A stretch of 64,000 nt of DNA from Paenibacillus sediminis. GTDB lineage: Bacteria; Bacillota; Bacilli; Paenibacillales; Paenibacillaceae. The stretch spans positions 62,001 through 126,000 of the forward strand of contig NZ_JAGGKP010000007.1 in the NCBI RefSeq assembly GCF_017873765.1, in the 5' to 3' direction. Each line of letters starts with the position of its first letter. The stretch's first letter is position 1. Shown piece by piece: positions 43,015 through 51,913 of this stretch. A model generated the notes under the pieces. It saw only the letters and a list, made by a program, of their open reading frames with translations. It did no database searches and was not told where the DNA came from. Made by a program: the position numbers and the translations under genes.

Positions 43015-44136
43015 ATGAATAGAATAGAATCAAGAACGATTGGCATTATGGAAAGTGAAGCCTCTGGCTTCCCGCCTTTCACAGAGCAATCTTTCTGCCG
43101 GAAACTAAGTATAGCGGGCATGAAATATGGAATTCGTATATTTGTATTTTGTCCGAATTGGATTGATCAGGAAAGATTGAAAATTACAGGATATCATTAC
43201 ATGAACGGTCGATGGGAAAGTGTAGTTTTCCCCTTTCCTCAAGTCATATATGATCGCTGCCTTTATCATTCAAGTGATACGAAGACTCGTGCAAGACGTC
43301 AGATTGCCTCTCTTGCCGAGAAACAGGGAACGATTTTTCTAGGAAATCCATTGTCAGGCAAATGGTCTGTTTACCAATCATTAAAACGACATAAAGAAAT
43401 AGCACCTTACCTACCTAGAACAGTACGATATGAAGGCACTGCTCAGTTAAAACATTGGATGAGCGAGCATCAGGAGGAAGCACTGCTTAAGCCGCAATCC
43501 GGAACTCATGGTAAAAACGTTCTTCGTGTAAAAATGACGGACACAGATCAATTTCTTGTTGCAGGGCGAGACAGCCTTAATCGAATCATCCAACATCAAT
43601 TTACAGATGAAAAGGCATTAATGATATGGATCGACCGCTTTACGAAAGGTCGCACTTTCTTAATCCAGCCTTATCTCGAGCTTAACAATGCTGAAAGTGA
43701 ACCATTCGACATCCGTGTCCTTATACAAAAAAACGAACATGGCCGCTGGACGCTTACAGGGATGGCTATACGTAAAGGCAAACCCGAATCACTGACTTCT
43801 AACCTGCATGGCGGTGGTTCAGCTGAACGAGTTATGCCATTTCTTAAGAAGCTATTTGGAAAAGAAGCCACGGAAGCTGCAGTTGTTCTTATGCGAAGTT
43901 TATCCTTCATTATTGCTGAGCATCTTGAGAACTACTATGGCAGACTCGCCGAGCTTGGAATTGACTTTGGAATCGACAGGCGCGGTCAAGTTTGGATATT
44001 GGAAGTGAACTCCAAACCAGGAAGATCCTCTTTCTTCCGTATTGGTGATATGAATAGTGCAATCAAAGCCATAGAAAATCCAGTCGTCTATGCCCGTTAT
44101 TTATTGCTTCGACAACTTAGGAGGGTAATTTCATGA
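43015..44136 (+). CDS. ATP-grasp spore protein, YheC-type (operon gene 2)
   Basis: 373 residues, without the N-terminal beta domain; it begins near the pre-ATP-grasp domain (TIGIMESEASG). Core features: LLKPQSGTHGKNVLRV, DIRVLIQKN and ELGIDFGIDRRGQVWILEVNSKPGR, so catalytic residues are conserved. AGGAGGG lies about 10 bases before the ATG and 14 bases separate it from gene 1. Resembles YheC. Its stop overlaps the next start (ATGA). Confidence 0.9.
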   Translation: MNRIESRTIGIMESEASGFPPFTEQSFCRKLSIAGMKYGIRIFVFCPNWIDQERLKITGYHYMNGRWESVVFPFPQVIYDRCLYHSSDTKTRARRQIASLAEKQGTIFLGNPLSGKWSVYQSLKRHKEIAPYLPRTVRYEGTAQLKHWMSEHQEEALLKPQSGTHGKNVLRVKMTDTDQFLVAGRDSLNRIIQHQFTDEKALMIWIDRFTKGRTFLIQPYLELNNAESEPFDIRVLIQKNEHGRWTLTGMAIRKGKPESLTSNLHGGGSAERVMPFLKKLFGKEATEAAVVLMRSLSFIIAEHLENYYGRLAELGIDFGIDRRGQVWILEVNSKPGRSSFFRIGDMNSAIKAIENPVVYARYLLLRQLRRVIS

Positions 44137-45512
44137 GTTTGACTTATTGTAACGTTCATTTTACGCAGCAGCCCGATAAGGTCGTCTATGTATCAAATGC
44201 ACTGATGAAAAGCCTTAATTTAACAGGTAAGAGATCCGTTCATTTAAGGCTTGGTGCTGATCGAATTCCGGCTGTAGTTAAACCTATAAAAAAAGCCGGC
44301 AAACATCTCTACCTAGCAAACGGAATTCGCAATGCCATCAGAGTCCCAAAATCAGGGAGCATCTTTCTGAGAAATTCGCAATCGGATGAGTTCCAAATCG
44401 GACCTTTGATTGGTGTTCTTTCAGATGGGTCAGCTGGTTCAGGATCCCAACCTTTCAGTTCACGAACGGGATTTCTTAAACAACTGCTGCGCGAAGGGAG
44501 TAAGAAATCATCTTACATCTTTGTATTTACTCCTCGTGATGTCAACTGGCAGCAAGAGACGATTCATGGTTATTTCCTTAACGAGGTCGGTTCCTTTACT
44601 CGCAAGAAGGTTCCTTTTCCAGATGTCATCTACAACCGTCTGCCCAGCAGACGTGCAGAAACATCTGCAAACATCATTCAGTTAAGAGAAAGATTTATAA
44701 GAAAACATATTCCATTCTTCAACTGGAGCTTCTTTAACAAATCGGACATTTATCATCTACTCGAAGATGATCCAGAAGTAAGTAGATATGTCCCTGAGTC
44801 TTACATGAATCCGACATCTGAACAGATAAAAGATATGCTTGAGAAACATCAATTCGTCTATTACAAACCATCTGGCGGCAGTCTTGGAAAAGGCATTTAC
44901 CGGCTCACCTATTTGCCAAAGCGCGGGTACTTCGCTCGTTATCGCAACAGCAGCGGCAATGTTCTGCTTCGATTCAAAAACTTTGCCAGCCTATACCGAA
45001 TGATGCAAGCAAGACATGGCCCATCGCTTCGTAATTATGTTATCCAGCAAGGAATCCGTCTTATCGAAATCGATAACTGCCCGATCGATTTCAGGTTTCA
45101 TATGCACAAAAACGGAAACAATCAATGGGTTGTCGTCGGTATTGGCGCTAAGAAAGCTGGTAAAGGCAGTGTGACTACGCATTTAAAAAATGGCGGTTCT
45201 CTCCTTACCCCAGAACTAGCTTTAAACCTGGCGTTCGGCGATCGATCAGAGGAACTTATGGAAAAGATGAAGCAAACTGCCGTAACCATTGCGAAAGCCA
45301 TCGAATTCCATCATAAACATTTGCTTGGTGAATTAGGGCTTGATGTTGGCATCGACCAAAATGAACAAGTGTGGATGTTCGAAGCAAATGCCAAACCAGG
45401 ACGTTCGATATTTCAGCATCCACAGCTGCGAGCAGAAGGAAAGGCCTCGGTGGAACATATTTTGGATCATTGTCTGTACCTTACGAAGTTCCGCGGGAGG
45501 GATGGCTCGTGA
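44133..45512 (+). CDS. ATP-grasp spore protein, YheD-type (operon gene 3)
   Basis: 459 residues; overlaps gene 2 by four bases. The N-terminal beta domain (about 1-90, KVVYVSNALMKSLNLTGKRS) is again present, followed by GPLIGVLSD and the ATP-grasp core: YYKPSGGSLGKGIYRL, DFRFHMHKNG and ELGLDVGIDQNEQVWMFEANAKPGR. Note the altered basic motif (MHKNG rather than LVQKN), but the metal-binding Glu-Ala-Asn is kept. Ends inside the next start codon. Confidence 0.9.
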   Translation: MSLTYCNVHFTQQPDKVVYVSNALMKSLNLTGKRSVHLRLGADRIPAVVKPIKKAGKHLYLANGIRNAIRVPKSGSIFLRNSQSDEFQIGPLIGVLSDGSAGSGSQPFSSRTGFLKQLLREGSKKSSYIFVFTPRDVNWQQETIHGYFLNEVGSFTRKKVPFPDVIYNRLPSRRAETSANIIQLRERFIRKHIPFFNWSFFNKSDIYHLLEDDPEVSRYVPESYMNPTSEQIKDMLEKHQFVYYKPSGGSLGKGIYRLTYLPKRGYFARYRNSSGNVLLRFKNFASLYRMMQARHGPSLRNYVIQQGIRLIEIDNCPIDFRFHMHKNGNNQWVVVGIGAKKAGKGSVTTHLKNGGSLLTPELALNLAFGDRSEELMEKMKQTAVTIAKAIEFHHKHLLGELGLDVGIDQNEQVWMFEANAKPGRSIFQHPQLRAEGKASVEHILDHCLYLTKFRGRDGS

Positions 45513-46633
45513 GCAGCCTAAGAAGCAATGAATCCAAACCCATCATAGCCATTTTAACGATGCCTGACAATGAGCTGTTTTTCCGAGGAAACAGAACTAA
45601 CTTTGTAGATATATTAAAGACAGGGAAGGATCTAGGCTTCCTTGTCTATGTTGTAACCGTCAAAGATTTAATATTGTCTGGCCCGCGTATTCTTGGATAT
45701 TCCTATTCTTCGGAAGATCAGATATGGCATCCGCAATGGTTCCCGCTTCCGAACGTCATTTATAATCGGATCCCGCAACGCTCAGATGAAATGAGACCAG
45801 AGGTAAAGAAAAAGCTTGAAGAATGTATAAATCACCCGTCAATCCAACTGTTTAATCCTTTCTTCTTTAATAAATGGACTCTGTTCGAATGGCTCAAAAA
45901 ATCGAATTCTACTCATCATTTAGTTCCCCTTACAAAACGTCTTCGCAGTTCAACAACGATCGAGAAAATGCTCACCTCTCACTCTTACCTCTATTTGAAA
46001 CCTGAAAGCGGCAAGGCTGGTAAAGGCATTATGATGATTAAGTATCAAACAGACCGGAAAATGCCATATCGTTTGAAAATCCAAAACCATAAAAACAGTA
46101 CGACTTATGAAACGGCTAGAGTCACAAAACTTTGGAGCCGGATCAAAAAGGAAGCAGGCAGCTCACCCTATATCATTCAACAGGGAATCGAGCTTTCATC
46201 GATACAGAATAGACCCTTTGACCTGCGAGTTCTTGTGCAAAAAAACGTCAGAGGACGTTGGGGAGTAACAGGCGTCGGCGCCAGGCAGGCAGGAAAGAGC
46301 AGTATTACCACTCATGTCCCGAGAGGCGGAAGCATTGAAGATCCAGAGAAGCTGTTGAACACATTGTTTGGTCAGGATACGATGCGAACGATCATGAACC
46401 GAGTCAAGTCCAATTCACTGCTCATTGCTTATCAAATTGAGAAGGCAGCCGGTTATCCATTAGGAGAGATGTCCATAGATCTTGGCGTTGATGGGGAAGG
46501 GGATATTTGGTTCTTTGAAGCGAATTCAAAACCGATGAAGTTCGACGAACCCCAAATTCGGAAGCGATCTCTCGAGCGAATTTTTCAATATTGCCAATTT
46601 TTAGCGATGAATAAAAAAACGAATTCCGTTTAA
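45509..46633 (+). CDS. ATP-grasp spore protein, YheC-type (operon gene 4)
   Basis: About 375 residues. GTG start at 45509 overlaps the gene 3 stop (GTGA), with GGGAGG seven bases upstream; a longer in-frame extension into gene 3 is not coding. Core: YLKPESGKAGKGIMMI, DLRVLVQKN and EMSIDLGVDGEGDIWFFEANSKPMK. Lacks the N-terminal beta domain. Probably translationally coupled to gene 3. Confidence 0.9.
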   Translation: MSSLRSNESKPIIAILTMPDNELFFRGNRTNFVDILKTGKDLGFLVYVVTVKDLILSGPRILGYSYSSEDQIWHPQWFPLPNVIYNRIPQRSDEMRPEVKKKLEECINHPSIQLFNPFFFNKWTLFEWLKKSNSTHHLVPLTKRLRSSTTIEKMLTSHSYLYLKPESGKAGKGIMMIKYQTDRKMPYRLKIQNHKNSTTYETARVTKLWSRIKKEAGSSPYIIQQGIELSSIQNRPFDLRVLVQKNVRGRWGVTGVGARQAGKSSITTHVPRGGSIEDPEKLLNTLFGQDTMRTIMNRVKSNSLLIAYQIEKAAGYPLGEMSIDLGVDGEGDIWFFEANSKPMKFDEPQIRKRSLERIFQYCQFLAMNKKTNSV

Positions 46634-46650
46634 TTGGAGGTGCCAAGGCT

Positions 46651-47178
46651 ATGCACATTTCCTCCTTCCCCAATAATATGAGCAGCTCGGAGTCCACACA
46701 CCGTTTTTATATTCAATTCATTTTAAAATACGGAGGCAGAACTATTCCATTCCAAGCGCTAAGAGCGTTTAAAGGTTTCACTCCAGAGCAACTAGAGCAG
46801 CCAGGCACACGCTTTGTCATATGCACCATTCGAACAGAAGCAGGTATTAATACTGTCGGTCTTTGCTATATATGTGATTACGGAGATCAAGCGTGCTTTG
46901 TCGTCGTTCACCCTTTGTATCGCGGATACAATATCGGCAGCCGTCTTCTCACGACAGCACTCGCAGATCTCGAACGTATCTCATGTAAAGCCCCGATCGA
47001 TGATCTTCCTAGTCTGCACATGTGCTTTAATGCCGGTTTGATAGCCACTCAATTCATTGAAGGACCAACTGGAAAGGATACGCTTGTATTTGAAAAGAGA
47101 ATGCTGCCAAATGAACCGGATATAAACTGCGCTACATCCGTTAAAGAAGGTGAATTACATTGCCTCAGCCCATCTTAG
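46651..47178 (+). CDS. GNAT family acetyltransferase-like protein embedded in the ATP-grasp operon
   Basis: 175 residues. Contains the acetyl-CoA binding stretch VVVHPLYRGYNIGSRLL (about 88-104, motif A, R-G-x-x-G-x-R), followed by helix and the C-terminal beta part. Start ATG has GGAGGTG eight bases upstream. The rest is divergent from characterised N-acetyltransferases, so the substrate is unknown. It lies 17 bases after gene 4 and overlaps the start of gene 5 by 19 bases. Confidence 0.8.
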   Translation: MHISSFPNNMSSSESTHRFYIQFILKYGGRTIPFQALRAFKGFTPEQLEQPGTRFVICTIRTEAGINTVGLCYICDYGDQACFVVVHPLYRGYNIGSRLLTTALADLERISCKAPIDDLPSLHMCFNAGLIATQFIEGPTGKDTLVFEKRMLPNEPDINCATSVKEGELHCLSPS

Positions 47179-48335
47179 GAATTTTAACTTTGTATATAAG
47201 TAATGATAAGCGTTTGGAGGAAGGGCCGATTTACGAGCGGATGATTTCAGAAGGTCAAAAAATCGGATTAGACGTATTCGTCTTTACACCAGCAGATGTC
47301 CATTACAGCAAAAATCTTATTCATGCTTTAGTGTATGATCCTAAAACAAGTAAATGGTCGCGAAAATGGAGAGCATTTCCTGATATGATTTTTGATCGAT
47401 GCCGCATTCAACAAGGCAGACGATTTGAACAGCTCAAGCGATTTCGTGCTCACTATGGGCACCTTTTGTATTTGAATAAACCACTGCGAAATAAATGGAT
47501 TACACATCAAATCTTATCAGAGAACCCCCGCTTCAGGCGACACTTGCCAGAAACTGTCCTGTATGAGTCTATTAGAGATGTGAGGCACATGTTAAAGAGC
47601 AAGCCTCTCGTCTTCTTAAAACCGATAAACGGAACTGGGGGCCGCGGTATTCTTCGGATTCAGAGAATAGATGCGGGCTGTTTCTCGATCCAAGGCAGAA
47701 ATAACGAACGGAAAATCATTACGCCGAGAATTATTCATGCGTCTTCTCTAAGAGCCGCACTAGACGGCTGGAATATGCGAAAACGGTATATCATTCAGGA
47801 AGGTATTCCACTGCAACTACCTAGCGGAAGAGTTCACGATTACCGAATGTTAGTGCAGAAGAACGGTCAAGGCGAATGGGTGTTAACAGGCTGTGCTGGC
47901 CGTATAGGAGCTAAAAACAGTGTAACCTCCAATCTCCATGGCGGCGGTAATGCCGTACCTATGGTGTCTATGCTTAGGCAGTGGATCGGCGAAGAGGAAC
48001 AGCGGCATAATATTCGTGATGAGGCGGAACAACTTGGTCTTGATGTTGCAGCTTACTTGGAGGAATCAATCGGACCTCTCTGTGAACTCGCACTTGACTT
48101 AGCGATTGATAAACAAGGCAATATTTATATATTAGAGGTGAATCCCAAACCTGCAAGAGAAGTGTTCAACCGAATTGGAGAGAAGGAAATCTATAGACAG
48201 GCAATTGTAAAGCCGCTAGAATATGCGCTTTGGCTCTATAAGCAACATACGGAATCATCTGACCAAGATACGAACGCAACTAGATCAGAGCTCGATATAA
48301 CCACCTTAAGTCCAGAGCAGGAAGATGCTCCATAG
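47160..48335 (+). CDS. ATP-grasp spore protein, YheC-type (operon gene 5)
   Basis: 391 residues from a TTG start with AAGAAGGTG seven bases upstream, inside the end of the GNAT gene. Core: FLKPINGTGGRGILRI, DYRMLVQKN and ELALDLAIDKQGNIYILEVNPKPAREV. A hydrophilic C-terminal tail of about 30 residues (HTESSDQDTNATRSE) is not seen in the other copies. Terminator follows. Last of the cluster. Confidence 0.88.
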   Translation: MPQPILGILTLYISNDKRLEEGPIYERMISEGQKIGLDVFVFTPADVHYSKNLIHALVYDPKTSKWSRKWRAFPDMIFDRCRIQQGRRFEQLKRFRAHYGHLLYLNKPLRNKWITHQILSENPRFRRHLPETVLYESIRDVRHMLKSKPLVFLKPINGTGGRGILRIQRIDAGCFSIQGRNNERKIITPRIIHASSLRAALDGWNMRKRYIIQEGIPLQLPSGRVHDYRMLVQKNGQGEWVLTGCAGRIGAKNSVTSNLHGGGNAVPMVSMLRQWIGEEEQRHNIRDEAEQLGLDVAAYLEESIGPLCELALDLAIDKQGNIYILEVNPKPAREVFNRIGEKEIYRQAIVKPLEYALWLYKQHTESSDQDTNATRSELDITTLSPEQEDAP

Positions 48336-48350
48336 TGCATCACATGCAAA

Positions 48351-48392
48351 AAGACACCGTCAGCTAAAATCACAATCAAGCGGCGGTGTCTT
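48351..48392 (+). terminator. Terminator after the YheC/YheD operon
   Basis: AAGACACCG (48351-48359) pairs with CGGTGTCTT (48384-48392) around a 24-base loop; T-rich tail follows. Also marks the end of the convergent HAD gene. Confidence 0.7.
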
Positions 48393-48421
48393 CTTCAATC
48401 TTAAAAAGTATTGAGGTTCGT

Positions 48422-49108
48422 TTATTTAGCTTCTTCATAGAGCTTAAGAAGTTGATCAAACGAATGGATGATGGTGTCTGAGCCCTGAAGCTCGCTATGA
48501 TTACCAAATCCAGCATATTCGCATCCAATCACAGTTTGTCCATTTTTCTTGCCGGCTTCTACATCTGAGGAACGATCCCCAACCATCCATGCGGATTGTA
48601 TGTTATGGTCGGTCAATAGACGATGAACGAGATCAACCTTCGTTCTTGTTTTATACTCTCCCGCACTATACACTCCATCGAATAGTGAATAAATGTCATG
48701 CGCATGCGCGACACCTTTCACATAATGCTCAACTCCATTACTGGCAACAAACAGCTTCACCCCTTGGGATTTTAAGGCTTGAAGCGTCTCTTTGACCTGA
48801 GGATACAGCTTCGTATTCCCGCTTTGCAATCCCTCCACTTCAAGCTCTAGCATGATTTCATTCGCGCGATTTCTCCCCTCAGCATCCAAATCTGGGAGAA
48901 CCGTTTTCCAAATATCATCAAGAATCATCCCGAGTGTACTTAGAACAAGGGATTCAGGAGGTGTCTCTCCAGTGTATATCCCTTCTGTTCTCAGTCTGTC
49001 AAACATTTTATGATAAGCTGGCAGAAGCAATGTCTCCGTCTGAAATAACGTTCCGTCCATATCAAACAGCATCGCTTCTGGTTTCTTTAATCGTGTAGTC
49101 GTCTCCAT
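48422..49108 (-). CDS. HAD family hydrolase
   Basis: 228 residues. Motif I FDMDGTLFQTE carries the catalytic aspartates, motif II is VASNGVEHY, and motif IV is MVGDRSSDVEAGKKNG. A helical cap lies between motifs I and II (about 25-105). This is the HAD-IA type such as phosphoglycolate or pyrophosphate phosphatases; the substrate cannot be named. Converges on the YheC/YheD operon. Confidence 0.9.
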   Translation of the reverse strand: METTTRLKKPEAMLFDMDGTLFQTETLLLPAYHKMFDRLRTEGIYTGETPPESLVLSTLGMILDDIWKTVLPDLDAEGRNRANEIMLELEVEGLQSGNTKLYPQVKETLQALKSQGVKLFVASNGVEHYVKGVAHAHDIYSLFDGVYSAGEYKTRTKVDLVHRLLTDHNIQSAWMVGDRSSDVEAGKKNGQTVIGCEYAGFGNHSELQGSDTIIHSFDQLLKLYEEAK

Positions 49109-49210
49109 CCCTGCCGTCCCTCTTTCTTCTCTATTCTCAAAGTTCTACGCCTATGATACGGGAACAGCAACTTACTTGTAAATCATTTCTTGGTTTATCT
49201 TACAGTTACA

Positions 49211-49250
49211 CTGCAAGCAAACGTCTGTTTTTACAGCCGTCAGCTTGCAG
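49211..49250 (-). terminator. Nested hairpin after cotJC
   Basis: CTGCAAGC (49211-49218) pairs with GCTTGCAG (49243-49250), with an inner ACG-CTGT/ACAG-CGT stem. No clear T run, so it is a weak or non-standard terminator. Confidence 0.5.
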
Positions 49251-49258
49251 ATGTTCAT

Positions 49259-49828
49259 TCAAAAAATTTTCTTCGTTTCACGGTCCTCCTTAATAATCTC
49301 AACGGCTTCTCTAAACCGCAGCGAGTGAACGATTTCCCGTTGCCTTAGAAACTTCAAGCTGTCCTGCAAATCAACATCATCCGTCATATCGATAAGCCAT
49401 TGATATGTAGCCCTTGCTTTCTCTTCTGCTGCAATATCTTCATAAAGATCCGCTAATGGGTCACCCTTTGCCTGAATATACGCTGCTGTCCACGGTACAC
49501 CTGCTGCATTATTGTAAAAGAGCGCGTTGTCGTGATTGGCATAATGCGCACCAAGGCCTGCTTCTTCCATTTGCTGGGCGGAAGCATCTTTTGTTAGCTT
49601 ATAGACCATGGTTGCAATCATTTCCAAATGCGCAAATTCCTCTGTGCCGATATCTGTCAGTAATCCAATAACTTTGTCCGGTATCGAATACCGCTGGTTT
49701 AAATACCTGAGCGCAGCGGCAAGCTCTCCGTCTGCTCCGCCATACTGTTCGATTAAATATTTGGCCATTGTAATGTCACACTTATTTACACGTACCGGAT
49801 ACTGCAGTTTCTTCTCATATATCCACAT
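49259..49828 (-). CDS. cotJC: Spore coat protein CotJC (manganese catalase-like)
   Basis: 189 residues. Ferritin-like four-helix fold of manganese catalases; EEFAHLEM and EEKARATYQ carry Glu/His metal ligands. Starts MWIYEKKLQYPV. In B. subtilis cotJABC encodes a coat subset, and CotJC is an Mn-catalase-like coat protein. The last gene of a leftward cotJ operon. Confidence 0.95.
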   Translation of the reverse strand: MWIYEKKLQYPVRVNKCDITMAKYLIEQYGGADGELAAALRYLNQRYSIPDKVIGLLTDIGTEEFAHLEMIATMVYKLTKDASAQQMEEAGLGAHYANHDNALFYNNAAGVPWTAAYIQAKGDPLADLYEDIAAEEKARATYQWLIDMTDDVDLQDSLKFLRQREIVHSLRFREAVEIIKEDRETKKIF

Positions 49829-49872
49829 TTGATATACCTGCCTCCCTTAGTGAAATTTTGCTTGGGATAGCG

Positions 49873-50142
49873 CTACACCTGCCATGGCCATGGACTCTTT
49901 GACCACTCCCATGGAAACTTAGAATAGGCATGACCAAAATTTTGCAAAGGGCCGTACAGCTGCTGAAATTGATAGGCAAGCTTTGTCCGTTCTTGCGTCA
50001 GTGTATTATACTGCTGAATACTCTGGAGATCATTCGGGTGAGTATCAAGATACAAATTTAATTCGACTAAAGCAAAATCAAACACCTGGAGCTGCTCAAG
50101 GAGCTCATAATATGTGTAATCATAGGCTTTCGTTTCCATCCT
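49873..50142 (-). CDS. cotJB: Spore coat protein CotJB
   Basis: About 89 residues. Matches CotJB with the start METKAYDYTYYELLEQLQVFDFAL and the C-terminal PWEWSKSPWPW. The ATG at 50142 has GGGAGGAGGG upstream inside the end of cotJA; an in-frame ATG at 50175 lacks one. Assembled in the spore coat with CotJA and CotJC. Overlaps cotJA by 23 bases. Confidence 0.93.
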   Translation of the reverse strand, partial: RMETKAYDYTYYELLEQLQVFDFALVELNLYLDTHPNDLQSIQQYNTLTQERTKLAYQFQQLYGPLQNFGHAYSKFPWEWSKSPWPWQV

Positions 50143-50374
50143 TAGTTTGTTCCCTCCTCCCGCGTCTTGATTCATAAGGACTGTATAATGCCGGCCACAA
50201 AGTGCCTAACTTTAATGCTTCTTGTAATGGAAACTGCGGTAAATTTAATGGTTGGAATACAATATATTGGTTAGGCGGGATTACATACGTTTTATGAGTA
50301 ACAGGAACACAAGGATCAAAGGGGCCAATAAAAGGGGTGTACGACCGTTCTTGAGACGATTGCAGCTCTTTCAC
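50120..50374 (-). CDS. cotJA: Spore coat-associated protein CotJA
   Basis: About 84 residues. GTG start at 50374 is favoured by AAAGGAGG seven bases upstream; an ATG at 50380 is too close. Has the CotJA-type tail (QYIVFQPLNLPQFPLQEALKLGTLWPALYSPYE). A minus-strand CATATGTTA upstream (about 50411-50419) resembles a spore -10. First gene of cotJABC. Confidence 0.92.
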   Translation of the reverse strand: MKELQSSQERSYTPFIGPFDPCVPVTHKTYVIPPNQYIVFQPLNLPQFPLQEALKLGTLWPALYSPYESRRGRREQTKDGNESL

Positions 50375-50468
50375 ACACATTCCTCCTTTATCGATATTTC
50401 TCCATATTTAACATATGACGTTCGCCTAAAATCTGAACCAACAATGTCGAATTCTTCACTATAATTGA

Positions 50469-50500
50469 AAAAAAGGACCTAGCCTTAAGACGGCTAGGTC
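50469..50500 (-). terminator. Terminator after the CNNM transporter gene
   Basis: GACCTAGCC (50476-50484) pairs with GGCTAGGTC (50492-50500), and the minus strand continues CTTTTTTTC. Confidence 0.92.
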
Positions 50501-50524
50501 AAATCATGTAGTTATAAATAGAAT

Positions 50525-51886
50525 TTAATTGTCTTGATCATCTTCTTCTGAAATATCTACTAATGGCTCTTGTGTATGTTGATGAATATGTACTCTTTGA
50601 ATTCGTAACCTCGTGGATTCAGCAACTTCAAAGATGACTCCATCGTACTCCACTTTTTTGCCGCGTGATGGATTCCCTTCGAGCTGTTTGAACATCCATC
50701 CGCCTATCGTATCCACTTCATGATCTTCAATATTTACACCCGTTAGATCATGAACATCCTCAAGAAGAAGTCGTCCATCTACAGAAATGACATTTCCGAT
50801 GCGTTCAATTTCTGCACGTTCGTCCTCAAACTCATCGTACAAATCACCCACAATTTCTTCCAAAATTTCTTCAATGGTGAGAAGTCCCGCTGTACCGCCA
50901 TATTCATCCACAACAAGCGTAAGCTGAGAATGTCTTTTCTGCATTAACCGCAGCACGTGGCTGACCTCCATCGATTCTGGCACATTGAGTATCGGCCGTG
51001 CAATAGAAGCTAGATCTTGCTGCTGATCCGGATTTTTAAGAAGCAGATCGGTTATATGTACAAAACCAATAATATGATCCTTATCTTCCATGGCTACAGG
51101 ATAACGGGAATGCTTCGTTTCGTTAATGATCTTCATATTTTCCTCGAAGGAAAGGTTCGTATATAAACAGACCATATCCGTTCTTGGAAGCATCACTTCA
51201 CGAGCCAGTAAATCTGAGAAATCAAAGATATTATCCATGAGCTTCATTTCATCCTGATCGATGACGCCGCTCTTCGCACTTTGATTCATCAATATCCGAA
51301 TTTCTTCCTCGGAGTGAGCTGCCTCTGCTTCACCAGCCGGCTCAATGCCAATGAGCCGAAGCAGACCATTCGCCGCACTATTCAAAAGCCAAATAATCGG
51401 AAAGAAAATTTTATTGAACAAAAGCAGTGGTGCTGCTAGCCAAAGCGATGCCGATTCAGACTTTTGGATTGCTAATGATTTAGGAGCCAGCTCCCCGAGC
51501 ACAATATGCAAAAAAGTAATAATAGCAAAACCGACAGCGGCAGATACTGTAGAAATAAATGTTCCATCAGAAACTCCTATGCTGTGCATAATCGGTTCGA
51601 TGAGCAATTCAGAAATGGCAGGCTCTCCAATCCATCCTAAACCAAGAGAAGTTAGCGTAATACCAAATTGAGTAGCAGATAGATAGGAATCTAGTCTGTT
51701 TTGTACTCTAACAGCATAGCTAGCCAGTCGATTGCCTTCACTCACAAGCTGAGTTAGTCTGGACTGGCGAACTTTAACCAGTGAGAACTCCGCCGCGACG
51801 AAGAAGGCATTTAGAAAGACAAGTATAAAAACGAGAAATATATTTAATATTAACTTTCCGAGATCAAATTCAGTATGAACGTCCAC
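50525..51886 (-). CDS. CNNM/CorC family membrane protein (hemolysin-like)
   Basis: About 453 residues. GTG at 51886 is preferred over ATG at 51907 because GCGGGGAG is 8 bases upstream. A DUF21 transmembrane domain (about 1-195) is followed by two CBS domains (about 210-335; REVMLPRTDMVCLY) and a C-terminal CorC_HlyC domain (about 350-430). The family includes Mg2+/cation transporters such as YhdP and YrkA; the ion is unproven here. Confidence 0.9.
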   Translation of the reverse strand: MDVHTEFDLGKLILNIFLVFILVFLNAFFVAAEFSLVKVRQSRLTQLVSEGNRLASYAVRVQNRLDSYLSATQFGITLTSLGLGWIGEPAISELLIEPIMHSIGVSDGTFISTVSAAVGFAIITFLHIVLGELAPKSLAIQKSESASLWLAAPLLLFNKIFFPIIWLLNSAANGLLRLIGIEPAGEAEAAHSEEEIRILMNQSAKSGVIDQDEMKLMDNIFDFSDLLAREVMLPRTDMVCLYTNLSFEENMKIINETKHSRYPVAMEDKDHIIGFVHITDLLLKNPDQQQDLASIARPILNVPESMEVSHVLRLMQKRHSQLTLVVDEYGGTAGLLTIEEILEEIVGDLYDEFEDERAEIERIGNVISVDGRLLLEDVHDLTGVNIEDHEVDTIGGWMFKQLEGNPSRGKKVEYDGVIFEVAESTRLRIQRVHIHQHTQEPLVDISEEDDQDN

Positions 51887-51913
51887 AATAATGACTCCCC
51901 GCTTCAATGATGT

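Noticed and set aside
45371..45508. Upstream in-frame extension of ATP-grasp gene 4 into gene 3
   Set aside because: The region already codes for the C terminus of gene 3, and a good ribosome site with GTG start lies at 45509.
50381..50470. Defined spore promoter for cotJABC
   Set aside because: A CATATGTTA -10-like element is present, but no -35 fits at proper spacing, so it is mentioned only in the cotJA entry.
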